Assembly (NCBI RefSeq): GCF_016595465.1
Contig: NZ_JAENIK010000009.1
Coordinates: 1 to 64,000, forward strand
From: Luteolibacter yonseiensis
GTDB lineage: Bacteria > Verrucomicrobiota > Verrucomicrobiia > Verrucomicrobiales > Akkermansiaceae
Direction of reading: 5' to 3'
DNA: 64,000 bases
Shown here: one piece after another, positions 43,820-53,094 of the stretch
How positions within the stretch are numbered: position 1 is the stretch's first letter
How the letters are laid out: each line of letters opens with the position of its first letter
Position numbers and translations under genes: made by a program
The notes under the pieces: model-generated
Database searches by the model: none
Told to the model about the DNA's origin: nothing
What the model saw: the letters and a program-made list of their open reading frames with translations, nothing else

Positions 43820-46800
43820 ATGAAACCCAATCCATTTCAAATTTTCGCGCTGTCAGCCCTTGCGACAGGACAGATCCATGCGGCGGTGGTCACCTTGAAA
43901 GCCACCGGTGATGCCGCGAACACCACCTCCTTCAATGCCGGTACAAACTGGTCGGATGCGACGGCCCCCTCCGCGCTGAACACCTATGTGGTGGCGAACC
44001 TCAACACCGGGGTGTTCCTGCGCACTCCCACGGATGGAGCAAGTTACACTTTCCAGGGAGCGTCCCTGGAAATCGGAACGGCGGGAGGAATGATCTACAA
44101 GGGAACGGCCGCCACCAATACCTACACCATTTCCAACCTGATCCTCAGCGGAGGCCTGGTCCGCAGTGGCGCCGGATCGACCAACACCATGATCCTTGCC
44201 GGCGGAATCACGGTCAATGGCACCGGATCGACGATCCAGACGGACCAGAGCCCCTACACCATCGATTCGATTGTCACCGGGACCGGAGCGCTGACCACCA
44301 CGGGTGGCTACACGCTCACCTTCAACGGGGCCAATACCTACACGGGAAGCATGACTGTTTCCACCGCGGGAAACCTGGGGACCGCGCTGGGGACGAACCT
44401 CTCCAGCACCAGCCATTGGAAGTTCGTCGTCGGCACGAACGGCGTGAGCAACAAGATCACAGGAACCGGCAAACTGAGCCTGAACGGCACCTTCGACATC
44501 GACGTGGCGGGAGCCAGCACATCGGTGGGAAACAGTTGGACGCTGGTGGCGGCCTCCACCCTCGCCGAGACATACACCTCCACCTTCAATCTCGCCAATT
44601 TCACCAGCGATGGAGGGGCGGTCGGAGCGCGGGTTTGGACAAAACCGATCAACAGCACCACGTTCTACCGCTACAGCGAGGCCACCGGCGTGCTTTCCGT
44701 CTTCCAGTCCGACACGGATGGAGACGGCCTCTCCGATCTTTGGGAAGACCAGTATTTCGGCAACAACGACGGGACGGCCACCACCGCGGAACTTGAGCTC
44801 CAGACGGGCTCCGGCGATCCGGACGGGGATGGCGCGTCCAACGTGGACGAACAAACCGCGGGAACCAATCCGAACAGCGCCAGCTCCTGGCCGGACACGG
44901 ATGCGGACGGGCTCAAGGACAGCTGGGAAATCGGTTTTTTCCAGAACATCACGGCACAGAACGGGGCGGGCGATGCGGACGGAGACCTTGTCACCAACCT
45001 GCAGGAATTCCTCGCGGACACATCTCCCACCGATCCCACTTACTGGCCGGACACGGACTTCGACGACATGAACGACGGGTGGGAACGCACCTTCTTCGCC
45101 GGAAGCCTGTCGCATGATGGAACGGCGGACAGCGATGGCGATCTCTACACGGACCGGCAGGAGCATGACGCGCACACGAATCCCAGCGATCCGACTTCCA
45201 CGCCGATCTCCTCCAAGCTCAAGAACCGTTGGAGCTTCAATGGAAACCTCAACGACTCCGTGGGCGGCAGCCCGGCGACCATCGTCGAGGTCGGTGCCAA
45301 CGACGTGGCTTACAACGACGTCACCACCCCCACCGGCATCACCATGACAGGTGGGGTGAGGACGGCGGCTGACTATGTGAAGCTCGGGTCCAACCTGCTG
45401 CCGAAAGGCATCACCCCGGTGACCATCGAGCTATGGGCCAGGCAGAATGCCATCCAAAACTGGGGGCGTATCTTCGATTTCCATTCGGGCACCACGGAAT
45501 ACCTGATGATGGCGTGGACCCGTGCCGCCGCCGATGCCTCCGACCAGGTCGAGATCGTCGATACGGGGGTGGTATCCAACAGCCCGGATAAAATCCAGCC
45601 GTACGGCATCACCACGGAGCACCACATCGTCATGACGCTGGAGCCGCTGGCGGGCGACTCCGGCCGGATGAGGGTGAGGGTTTACTCGGCACCCTCCGGC
45701 GCGGCGGACCTAGGGGGGGCGAAGGTGAGCTTCAACACCGCGGCCAATCTGGTGAACCTGAACGACGTCGTCAACGCGCTGGGATACTCTCCGTGGCCCG
45801 GAGATGCCACCGCATCCGCCACCTACAACGAGGTGCGGATCTGGAACGGCTCCCTCGTTCCCGCCGTGCGCGAGCAGCTTCACGACCAGGGGCCCGACAA
45901 CGCGACCATCGCCGACAGTGACAACGACTTCCTTTCGGACGCATGGGAGATCACCCATTTCGGAAACCTGACCGCCGCCAACAGCCTGGGTGACAACGAC
46001 GGCGACACCATCAACAACCGAACCGAATACCTCGCGGGCTCCAATCCGAACAACGCCATTTCCACGCCGGATGACACGGATGCCGATGGTTTGGAGGACT
46101 CATGGGAAATCACGTATTTCGGAAACGTCGCGGCTCAGAACGGCACCGGCGATCCCGATGGGGACGGCTACAACAACGAGACCGAGGAAACGGAAGGCAC
46201 CGATCCGACCGTTTCCGAAGACACCGATGGGGATGGTCTGGTGGACACCTGGGAGATCTCCTTCTTCGGGAACATCACCGCCCAGGACGGCTCCGGTGAT
46301 CCGGATAACGACACCTTCAACAACGAAGCCGAGGAGACGGCGAAGTCGAATCCGACCGTCACCCTTTCCATTCCGGATGACGTCGATGGAGATGGACTGT
46401 CGGACACGTGGGAAATCAAATACTTCACCAACCTGACCGCCCAGAACGGCGGCGGGGATCCGGACGCGGACACCTTTTCGAACGAGGCGGAGGAAACGGC
46501 CGGATCGAACCCCACCGTCGCCACCTCCGTGCCGGGCGATACCAACGGCGACGGACTGCCGGATGGTTTCCTGTTCGTCACGCCGGATCCGCTGGGCACC
46601 AGTTCGTTCAATTCCGGGACGGGTTGGAGCAACGCCGCGGCACCGGCCGCCGGAAACAATTATCTGGTGGCGATCCAAAACCTGCGCACGCCGGGCGATG
46701 CGGAACCGTATACCTTCGCCGGTGACAATCTGGTCCTGACCACCGGCGGCACCCTGGTGGTCAAGGGCACCGGGGTGGTCACCATCCCGCATTTCGGACT

Positions 46801-47692
46801 CGACGGCGGAACCGTCAACAATGCGACGGGCACGAACGTCGCGATCACACTCGCAGGCGAGTTCCGGATCACCCGGTTGTCGGAACTGTGGGCGAACAAC
46901 AACAGCATCATTGTCAACGCGGTGGTCACGGGGAACAAGGACCTGAACATCACCCGCAGCGGCACGGCGAACACGGTCACCTTCAATGCGGTGAATCCGT
47001 TCACCGGAAATCTGAACGTCACGGGCGGGTTCGTGCTGGGTTCCACCGGAAGCCTCGCCTTCAAGCCGGGTGCGTCGACCGTCACGAACGCGGTTCTCGG
47101 CGTGGGCACGGCTGTGTTCGACGGCGCGTTCAACATCGACCTCGGCTCGGCGGGAACGGCGGTGGGCGACCACTGGTCGCTCGTCAGCGCGGCCACCCTG
47201 ACGGAGACCTATTCCGCGACCTTCCATGTGACGGGCTTCACCGCGGATGCGGCGGCTCCCGGAACACGCAAGTGGACTTCGGGCAACTACCGGTTCGACG
47301 AGGCGACCGGCGTGCTCACCCGCATCGAGGCAACCGGAGACACCGATTCGGACGGGATGGCGGACACCTGGGAGAGCACCTGGTTCGGCGGTCTGGGGCA
47401 GACCGCCACCGGCGACTTCGATGGTGACGGAACGAACAACCTCACCGAGTACCGCCTCGGGCTGGTGCCGAACAGCGGAACCTCGCGCTTCGCCGTGACG
47501 AGGGCCGCCAATGGAACACTCACCTGGCCGAGCGCCGTGGGGGTCACGTTCGTCGTGCAGCGCAGCCAGACGCTGGCCGCCGGAAGCTGGGTGGATGTCC
47601 GCACGGTGCCCGGCACCGCCGGCACCGCGAATTTTTCCGATGATTCGCCGCTCTCCGGAAACGCGTTCTACCGGGTGCTGCTCCAGCCCTGA
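43820..47692 (+). CDS. Giant surface protein with autotransporter-type beta repeats, TSP3-like repeats and LamG domain
   Basis: A 1290-residue exported protein with signal peptide MKPNPFQIFALSALATGQIHA. The N-terminal beta-helical region has autotransporter-associated strand repeats (GANTYTGSMTVSTAGNLGTA). Eight ~48-residue calcium-binding TSP3-like units follow, with consensus D-T-D-x-D-G-L-x-D-x-W-E-I-x-x-F-G-N (for example DTDADGLKDSWEIGFFQNI). These flank a LamG-like domain at about 470-690 (RWSFNGNLNDSVGGS, VTIELWARQNAIQNWGRIF). A second beta-helical block then recurs (AVNPFTGNLNVTGGFVLGST). The C-terminus is a short module with VQRSQTLAAGSWVDVRT and FYRVLLQP. Repeats and codon use agree with its tandem paralogue at 48019-50739. 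Likely function: cell-surface or matrix adhesion. Confidence 0.88.
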   Translation: MKPNPFQIFALSALATGQIHAAVVTLKATGDAANTTSFNAGTNWSDATAPSALNTYVVANLNTGVFLRTPTDGASYTFQGASLEIGTAGGMIYKGTAATNTYTISNLILSGGLVRSGAGSTNTMILAGGITVNGTGSTIQTDQSPYTIDSIVTGTGALTTTGGYTLTFNGANTYTGSMTVSTAGNLGTALGTNLSSTSHWKFVVGTNGVSNKITGTGKLSLNGTFDIDVAGASTSVGNSWTLVAASTLAETYTSTFNLANFTSDGGAVGARVWTKPINSTTFYRYSEATGVLSVFQSDTDGDGLSDLWEDQYFGNNDGTATTAELELQTGSGDPDGDGASNVDEQTAGTNPNSASSWPDTDADGLKDSWEIGFFQNITAQNGAGDADGDLVTNLQEFLADTSPTDPTYWPDTDFDDMNDGWERTFFAGSLSHDGTADSDGDLYTDRQEHDAHTNPSDPTSTPISSKLKNRWSFNGNLNDSVGGSPATIVEVGANDVAYNDVTTPTGITMTGGVRTAADYVKLGSNLLPKGITPVTIELWARQNAIQNWGRIFDFHSGTTEYLMMAWTRAAADASDQVEIVDTGVVSNSPDKIQPYGITTEHHIVMTLEPLAGDSGRMRVRVYSAPSGAADLGGAKVSFNTAANLVNLNDVVNALGYSPWPGDATASATYNEVRIWNGSLVPAVREQLHDQGPDNATIADSDNDFLSDAWEITHFGNLTAANSLGDNDGDTINNRTEYLAGSNPNNAISTPDDTDADGLEDSWEITYFGNVAAQNGTGDPDGDGYNNETEETEGTDPTVSEDTDGDGLVDTWEISFFGNITAQDGSGDPDNDTFNNEAEETAKSNPTVTLSIPDDVDGDGLSDTWEIKYFTNLTAQNGGGDPDADTFSNEAEETAGSNPTVATSVPGDTNGDGLPDGFLFVTPDPLGTSSFNSGTGWSNAAAPAAGNNYLVAIQNLRTPGDAEPYTFAGDNLVLTTGGTLVVKGTGVVTIPHFGLDGGTVNNATGTNVAITLAGEFRITRLSELWANNNSIIVNAVVTGNKDLNITRSGTANTVTFNAVNPFTGNLNVTGGFVLGSTGSLAFKPGASTVTNAVLGVGTAVFDGAFNIDLGSAGTAVGDHWSLVSAATLTETYSATFHVTGFTADAAAPGTRKWTSGNYRFDEATGVLTRIEATGDTDSDGMADTWESTWFGGLGQTATGDFDGDGTNNLTEYRLGLVPNSGTSRFAVTRAANGTLTWPSAVGVTFVVQRSQTLAAGSWVDVRTVPGTAGTANFSDDSPLSGNAFYRVLLQP

Positions 47693-48018
47693 GACCTGGT
47701 CGCTCAGCTGCCAATACTGGACCGGAGCCGGAAACGGCTCCGGTCTTTTTTTGCGTCTTATGGAGCGATCGCTGGGCTTTCGGATCAAAACGGGGAAGGC
47801 GGGTGGAATCGTGTCTTATATATGGGAATCGAATGATTACATATGTTGTGAGGTGTGATGGTTTTTATCATCTAATATATTTATCTTTTCTGTGGATGTC
47901 GCGGGGTGGTGACGGTGGTTTGTGGCATTTAATAGGGTTTTTAGGCCTGTTTTCTGCTCAACGTATAACAAGGTTTTCTGCCAGAGACCTTCATTTGTTA
48001 TATTCAAAAGTAATTATT
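47693..48018. other. AT-rich promoter region between the two surface-protein genes
   Basis: This 326-bp gap begins with the terminator at 47720-47752. It then becomes markedly AT-rich (runs such as TCTTATATATGG and TCTAATATATTTATC), unlike the rest of the window, and ends in TGTTATATTC shortly before the next ATG. No gene was found in it. The composition suggests a strong or supercoiling-sensitive promoter for the second surface protein. Confidence 0.55.
47720..47752 (+). terminator. Intrinsic terminator after the first surface-protein gene
   Basis: An 11-bp perfect stem GACCGGAGCCG / CGGCTCCGGTC with a GAAA tetraloop is followed by seven T residues. Confidence 0.93.
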
Positions 48019-50739
48019 ATGAAATCGGTCAATACTCATGTTTTCCCCGGATGCCGGTCTTCCGTCATCCGTGTCTCCGGTGCCGCGGCCACCTTCGCCG
48101 CGCTGGTTTTCATCGATCCGGCCCATGGCGCCGAGGTGACCCTCAACGCAGCCGCCGGTGCCGGGGACGCCATCAACACCAGCTCGTATGCGGCGGCCCT
48201 GAACTGGTCGGACGGCCAGGCACCTTCGCCGGGAAATACCTACACCGTGCCGGCCGGCCGTTCCCTGCGCACGACCCTGGATGCCGCCACCGACCTGCCC
48301 TTCGCCGGGGACTCGCTGACGGTGTCGGGAAGCCTGGTCTACAAGAGCGGGAATGCGGCGGCCAATATCAACACCGTCACGATCAACAATCTCACCCTCA
48401 ACGGCGGAACCATCAACAACGCTTCCAATTTCGGCGCGCCCTTCATCCTCGCCGGAAACGGCATCGCCATCGCCGGCACCGCGGCATCCACGATTTTCTC
48501 CAACAATGCGACGATCACCGTCTCCGCGCCGGTCACCGGTAGCGGCGCCTCCCTCGTCCTCTCGACAAACAACACGCTCGGACGCCAGGTGGTCCTCGCC
48601 GCGGCGAACACCTACACCGGGAACATCTCGGTCAACGGCCTGAGCGGGGTGGTTCTCGCCACCACCGGCAGCCTCGCCTTCAAGATCGGGGCCACCGGCG
48701 TGAACAACACCATCAGCGGTGCGGCGGCCAACGTGCCGTTTGTCTTTGAAGGGACCTTCGATATCGATCTTTCTTCCGCGGGAAACGTGGTGGGAAACAG
48801 CTGGACGCTGGTGGGTGTCTCCTCGCTTGCCGAGACATTCGGCGGCACCTTCAACATTTCCGGCTTCACGGAAAACGAGAACATCTGGACCTCCGCCGAC
48901 GGGAAATACCAATTCCTGGAATCCACGGGGGTCCTCAGCCGCATCAATCCGGACAGTGATGGAGACGGCATGCCGGACGCCTGGGAGATGCTGCATTTCA
49001 AAAACCTGGACGAATTCGCGGGCGGCGATCCGGATGGCGACCTGTCGTCCAACCTCATGGAGTATCAGGCCGGATCCGACCCTAACAACGCGGCCTCCTA
49101 TCCGGACACGGACAACGACCTGCTCAGCGATGGGTGGGAAATGGTGTATTTCAACAGCCTGGAGCAGACCGGCGCCGGAGATCCCGATGGCGACTACAAC
49201 TCCAATGCCATCGAATTCGCCGCCGGCACCGTTCCGAATTCCGACTTCAGCTATCCGGACACCGATGCGGACGGAGTGGGGGATGGCATCAACGATGGTT
49301 GGGAGATCCATTACTTCGGCTCGATCGCCGCGTGTGATCCGGAAGCCGATGCGGACGGAGACCTGTTCACCAACCTCGAGGAGTTCTCCGCCTTCCCGAT
49401 CACGAACCCGATCGTCCAGACATCATCCCCGGACAACGACATGGACGGAATCGCGGACGGTTGGGAGGTGAAATATTTCCGGGTCGGCCAGGAGGGGCTG
49501 GAAGCCGTCACCGCCCGTTGCGCTCCTGCGGACGACGTGGACGGGGATGGCTTCACCAACCTGATGGAATACAAGGCGAATACGAATCCGCTGCTTGCCA
49601 CCTCATTCCCACCCCTCGCCTACTGGCGTTTCGAGGAGAGGACGACCGGTGTCGTGCCCGTGGGTGACAACAGCGGCGGCAACCAGAAGGATACCGTCCT
49701 GGACAGCACGGGCCTTGGCAACCACATGATGACCTGGAGGGACTATACCTCCCCGCTTTATTCCACGGTGGTTCCCTTCGCCACGGTTCCGCTCACCTCG
49801 GCGGCGAACACGGCCTCGCTGAATTTCGTCCGGGACCCTTTGAACCTTTTCATCACGGACAACGTCTATACCACCAGCGGCGTGGAGCTGAACAGCCACG
49901 TCTTCAGCGCCTTCACCATCGAGGCCAGCTTCAACACGAACGTCACCAATGCCTGGCAGGTCGTGATCGGGAAAACCGGCAATCCGATCGGAGGCCAGCC
50001 GCCTTTCTCGCTGAAGATCCGGGCCACGGACAACAAGCTCGTCGCGGGCATTGTCGACGGTGCGGGAACGGCGAAGGAGGCCGTCAGCTCCCGTGCGATC
50101 ACCACCAACACGTGGTTCTCCGCCACGGTGACCGCCAGCGCCACGGAGCTGAAACTCTGGATCAAGGGAGCAGCGGATGCGAATCCGGTGCTGGAAGCCA
50201 CCACCGCCATCAACGGGGCGTTCTACAACTATGCCGGGGTCAACTCGCCATGGGTCGTCGGCCTCGGCAAGTGGGCCGGTGCGGATGCCGATCCCTTCGG
50301 CGGCTACATCGACGAGGTCCGCATCAGCGCGAGAGCGCTCCCTCCTTCGGAGTTCCTCATTCCGTTGGTGAGCAACGACGCCGATGCCGACGGCATGGAC
50401 GACACATGGGAAACCGCCAGCTTCGGCGGCCTCGGACAAACCGCCACAGGCGACTTCGATGGAGACGGTACGAGCAATCTGACGGAATACCGCCTGGGAC
50501 TGGTTCCCAACAGCGGCGCCTCGCGGTTCGCCGCGACGCGTTCGGCCGCGGGCCTGATTTCCTGGCCGAGCGCGGTGGGGGTGAAGTTCGACGTGCAACG
50601 CAGCACCACCCTGGCCGCCGGTAGCTGGGAGACCGTGAGCCCCGTCGCGGGCATCGATGGCACGCCTGGGACCGCGAGCTTCACCGATCCCTCGCCACCG
50701 CCAAGCGGCGCCTTCTACCGGGTCGTGCTCCGTCCTTGA
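48019..50739 (+). CDS. Paralogous surface protein with autotransporter-type beta repeats, TSP3-like repeats and LamG domain
   Basis: A 906-residue protein. The ATG at 48019 gives a basic start and a hydrophobic export segment (VIRVSGAAATFAALVFIDPA). The N-terminal beta-helix carries autotransporter-associated repeats (AANTYTGNISVNGLSG). Five TSP3-like units follow (DSDGDGMPDAWEMLHFKNL, DTDNDLLSDGWEMVYFNSL), then a LamG domain at about 600-790 (FSAFTIEASFNTNVTNAWQV, FGGYIDEVRISARALP). It ends in nearly the same C-terminus as its neighbour (FGGLGQTATGDFDGDGTSNL, VQRSTTLAAGSWETVSP, FYRVVLRP). It differs from the first copy in having no second beta-helical block. A separate terminator and AT-rich promoter imply independent expression. 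Confidence 0.87.
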   Translation: MKSVNTHVFPGCRSSVIRVSGAAATFAALVFIDPAHGAEVTLNAAAGAGDAINTSSYAAALNWSDGQAPSPGNTYTVPAGRSLRTTLDAATDLPFAGDSLTVSGSLVYKSGNAAANINTVTINNLTLNGGTINNASNFGAPFILAGNGIAIAGTAASTIFSNNATITVSAPVTGSGASLVLSTNNTLGRQVVLAAANTYTGNISVNGLSGVVLATTGSLAFKIGATGVNNTISGAAANVPFVFEGTFDIDLSSAGNVVGNSWTLVGVSSLAETFGGTFNISGFTENENIWTSADGKYQFLESTGVLSRINPDSDGDGMPDAWEMLHFKNLDEFAGGDPDGDLSSNLMEYQAGSDPNNAASYPDTDNDLLSDGWEMVYFNSLEQTGAGDPDGDYNSNAIEFAAGTVPNSDFSYPDTDADGVGDGINDGWEIHYFGSIAACDPEADADGDLFTNLEEFSAFPITNPIVQTSSPDNDMDGIADGWEVKYFRVGQEGLEAVTARCAPADDVDGDGFTNLMEYKANTNPLLATSFPPLAYWRFEERTTGVVPVGDNSGGNQKDTVLDSTGLGNHMMTWRDYTSPLYSTVVPFATVPLTSAANTASLNFVRDPLNLFITDNVYTTSGVELNSHVFSAFTIEASFNTNVTNAWQVVIGKTGNPIGGQPPFSLKIRATDNKLVAGIVDGAGTAKEAVSSRAITTNTWFSATVTASATELKLWIKGAADANPVLEATTAINGAFYNYAGVNSPWVVGLGKWAGADADPFGGYIDEVRISARALPPSEFLIPLVSNDADADGMDDTWETASFGGLGQTATGDFDGDGTSNLTEYRLGLVPNSGASRFAATRSAAGLISWPSAVGVKFDVQRSTTLAAGSWETVSPVAGIDGTPGTASFTDPSPPPSGAFYRVVLRP

Positions 50740-50756
50740 GCGACGCCCGCCTGAAT

Positions 50757-50790
50757 AAAAAAACCGGAGCCTGCGAGGGCTCCGGTTTTT
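50757..50790. terminator. Bidirectional terminator between convergent genes
   Basis: An 8-bp stem CCGGAGCC / GGCTCCGG is flanked by a run of A on the left and five T on the right. It serves the surface-protein gene on the plus strand and probably the minus-strand gene ending at 50858. Confidence 0.88.
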
Positions 50791-50857
50791 CATTTGGATC
50801 GCCCGACGCCGCCGGTCTCTGGGGAGAGATTGTTATGGCGGCGGCTGTCGTGCGAAA

Positions 50858-51319
50858 TCAGACGGCGGTGGAGATGGCCAGCCGGAGGCGGTAGTCGCTC
50901 TGGCGGGTTTTCCTGCCGGCGTAGGGCAAGGGATTGAGGCTGCCGATGGAGACCAGATAGGACTTCGGAATGCCCATGGTGCCCTTCGGATATTTCACCG
51001 CGAAAACATGGCTGTTCGGTTCTTCGTCGGTATGAAGGCTGACGATGCGGGGCTTGCCGGAGCCCACCTTGACACGGAGGAGGACCTCCGCGTCGCCGGC
51101 GGTAATGCAGCGTGCGTTGATGGGGCAGCGATGGTCCTTTTTCACGCTGAGAAATTTGATGCTGAGATCCTTGTCGAAGTGCAGGGTCTCACCCACCTTG
51201 AGAGGCTTGTTTTTTCCTGTCTTTTCAGGAGTCGGTGTGGCGGCGCTGGATCCGGGAGCGATGAGGCTGCTGCCGAGCGCGGTCAGGACGAGGGATTTGA
51301 GGAGGTGGCGGCGGTTCAT
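50858..51319 (-). CDS. Exported small protein with conserved CP-x4-C motif
   Basis: A 153-residue protein. The N-terminus MNRRHLLKSLVLTALGSSLI carries an Arg-Arg pair like a Tat or Sec signal, with a mature start near ATPTPEKTGK. A single beta-rich domain follows: LKVGETLHFDKDLSIKFLSV, then H-R-C-P-I-N-A-R-C-I-T-A-G-D-A-E-V-L-L-R-V-K-V. The C-P-x4-C plus A-G pattern recurs in a family of small exported or lipoprotein-borne domains of unknown function, where the cysteines probably form a disulphide. It is transcribed toward the surface-protein genes and away from tsf; no functional link is evident. Confidence 0.72.
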   Translation of the reverse strand: MNRRHLLKSLVLTALGSSLIAPGSSAATPTPEKTGKNKPLKVGETLHFDKDLSIKFLSVKKDHRCPINARCITAGDAEVLLRVKVGSGKPRIVSLHTDEEPNSHVFAVKYPKGTMGIPKSYLVSIGSLNPLPYAGRKTRQSDYRLRLAISTAV

Positions 51320-51390
51320 GGGGGAAGGGTGGTTTCGGGTTTCATGATGGAATCCGCGATCCGTCCGGATTCCGGATCACGGAGAAACAA

Positions 51391-51427
51391 AAAAAACACC
51401 CGCCTCCACAGGGAGACGGGTGTTTTT
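51391..51427. terminator. Terminator after tsf
   Basis: The stem AACACCCG(C)CTCC / GGAG(A)CGGGTGTT is flanked by long A and T runs, giving efficient termination of the minus-strand rpsB-tsf transcript. It lies 39 bp after the tsf stop. Confidence 0.88.
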
Positions 51428-51465
51428 GAAAGGGTGGCAGGCCGGAAGCGCCTGTCCCGTGTCAC

Positions 51466-52332
51466 TTATTCGCCAAGGCCGAAGCGGACGAAGCGGGTGA
51501 CGGTGAGGGTGTCGCCGAGCTCCTTGCCCTTGTTTTCCAAGAGTGCGGAGATCTTGACGTCGGCATCCTTCACGAAACCTTGCTCGAGGAAGCAGCTTTC
51601 GGCGAAGAACTTGCCGATCTGGCCCTTGAGGATGTTCTCGATGATGTTCGCGGGCTTGCCTTCGGCAACCAGGCGGGTGCGGAAGATGTCCAGCTCGTTG
51701 TCCACCACGGATTGCGGGATGTCGTCGCGGGAAAGACCCTTCGGCGCGCTGGCGGCGATGTGCAGGGTGAGGTCCTTGATGAGCTCCTTGAAGCTGTCCG
51801 AGCCCTTGGTTTCCGCCTTGGTGGTGCCGACTTCGATGAGCACGCCGACCTTGCCACCGAGGTGGATGTAGGAGGCGACCACACCGCCGGGAGCCGCGTC
51901 GTAGCGGACATACTTGCGGAACTGCAGGTTTTCACCCACTTCGCCGACCTTGGCCTTGATGGCTTCGTCGATCGACTGTCCGCCGTGCTGGTGGGCGAGG
52001 GCGGCCTCGTGATCGACAGCGGTGGTGGCGGCGAGCGCGTCCGCGATGTCTCCGACGAAGGCCTGGAAGTTCTCGTTCTTGGAGACGAAGTCGGTCTCGC
52101 AGTTGATTTCGAGCAGGATGCCGGCGGTGGCGTCGCCATTGACGCGGGCGGTGATGACGCCTTCGTTCGCGGCGCGGTCGCTCATTTTCGCGGACTTCAT
52201 GATGCCACGCTCGCGGAGGAGCTTGATGGAGGCCTCGATGTCGCCGTTGGTCTCGGTGAGGACTTTCTTACAGTCCATCATGCCGGCGTTGGTCTTGTCG
52301 CGGAGTTCTTTGACGATTGCTGCGGTGATCAT
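51466..52332 (-). CDS. tsf: Elongation factor Ts
   Basis: A 288-residue EF-Ts. The N-terminal module is AAIVKELRDKTNAGMMDCKK followed by VLTETNGDIEASIKLLRERG. The T-D-F-V-S-K-N-E nucleotide-exchange motif is present (INCETDFVSKNENFQAFV), and the core and C-terminal helices are complete (IENILKGQIGKFFAESCFLE). It regenerates EF-Tu-GTP. It follows rpsB in the universal order. The 78-bp gap contains an intrinsic terminator-like hairpin, so expression may be partly uncoupled from rpsB. Confidence 0.97.
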   Translation of the reverse strand: MITAAIVKELRDKTNAGMMDCKKVLTETNGDIEASIKLLRERGIMKSAKMSDRAANEGVITARVNGDATAGILLEINCETDFVSKNENFQAFVGDIADALAATTAVDHEAALAHQHGGQSIDEAIKAKVGEVGENLQFRKYVRYDAAPGGVVASYIHLGGKVGVLIEVGTTKAETKGSDSFKELIKDLTLHIAASAPKGLSRDDIPQSVVDNELDIFRTRLVAEGKPANIIENILKGQIGKFFAESCFLEQGFVKDADVKISALLENKGKELGDTLTVTRFVRFGLGE

Positions 52333-52360
52333 TTTTTAAAATGTGGTTGGTGGTAGAGAG

Positions 52361-52394
52361 AAAAAAGGCGGCCCGCCGGTGAGACAGGCCGCCT
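52361..52394 (-). terminator. Intercistronic terminator or attenuator between rpsB and tsf
   Basis: Read on the minus strand, AGGCGGCC and GGCCGCCT form an 8-bp stem followed by TTTTTT. It lies inside the rpsB-tsf operon, 29 bp before the tsf start, and could lower tsf relative to rpsB. Confidence 0.75.
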
Positions 52395-52410
52395 GATGAT
52401 GGGTTCGGAA

Positions 52411-53094
52411 TCAGTTTTTGCGACCGGCGACCATCGCGTCCACCAGGTTCTGGAGGATGATGCGGATGGAGCGGATGGCATCGTCGTTGCCCGGGATCGG
52501 GAACTGGACGAGGGCCGGGTCGGCATTGGTGTCGACGATGGCGATGATAGGGATGTTCAGGCGGCGGGCCTCGGCGACGGCGATGGTCTCACGGGCGGAG
52601 TCCACGATGACGACGGCGTCCGGCTTCTTGTCCATGTCGCGCACGCCACGGAGGTTGCGGAGGAGCTTTTCGCGCTCGCGGCCGAGGGCGGCGAGTTCCT
52701 TCTTGGACATGGCCTTGAACTCAGGCTGCTTCTCGATGTTTTCGAGATACTTGAGGCGCTCCACCGACTTGCGGACGGTGAGGCTGTTGGTGAGCATGCC
52801 ACCCAACCAGCGGTGGTTGACGTAGTGTTGGCCGGTTGCTTCCGCGGCTTCGCGGATGGCGTCCTGGGCCTGGCGCTTGCAGCCGACGAAGAGGACTTTT
52901 TTGCCTTTTCCGACGAGGTCCGCGAGGAAATCCGATGCTTTATCAAGCTGTTGGACCGTTTTTTCGAGGTCGATGATGTAGATCCCGCCTTTGTCCTTCA
53001 TGAGGAAGGGCTTCATGCGTGGATTCCATTTTTTCGTCTGGTGACCGTAGTGGACGCCTGCGTCCACCATTTCGTTGATGAGTTCGTTAATCAT
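52411..53094 (-). CDS. rpsB: 30S ribosomal protein S2
   Basis: A 227-residue S2 from the ATG at 53094 (MINELINEMVDAGVHYGHQT), chosen over a 165-bp longer in-frame reading because it matches the family N-terminus. Conserved blocks are KKWNPRMKPFLMKDKGGIYI, DLEKTVQQLDKASDFLADLV, HYVNHRWLGGMLTNSLTVRK and IPIIAIVDTNADPALVQFPI. It is a core small-subunit protein at the head-body junction. The 230-bp leader up to the preceding gene is long enough for the autoregulatory leader known in other rpsB operons, though no specific structure was confirmed. Confidence 0.97.
   Translation of the reverse strand: MINELINEMVDAGVHYGHQTKKWNPRMKPFLMKDKGGIYIIDLEKTVQQLDKASDFLADLVGKGKKVLFVGCKRQAQDAIREAAEATGQHYVNHRWLGGMLTNSLTVRKSVERLKYLENIEKQPEFKAMSKKELAALGREREKLLRNLRGVRDMDKKPDAVVIVDSARETIAVAEARRLNIPIIAIVDTNADPALVQFPIPGNDDAIRSIRIILQNLVDAMVAGRKN

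Noticed and set aside
45713..45719. G7 tract as a frameshift in the first TSP3 gene
   Set aside because: The frame stays open and in register on both sides.
51466..53094. Alternative minus-strand start for rpsB extending to 53259
   Set aside because: The extra 55 residues have no similarity to S2, and the family N-terminus begins at the ATG at 53094.
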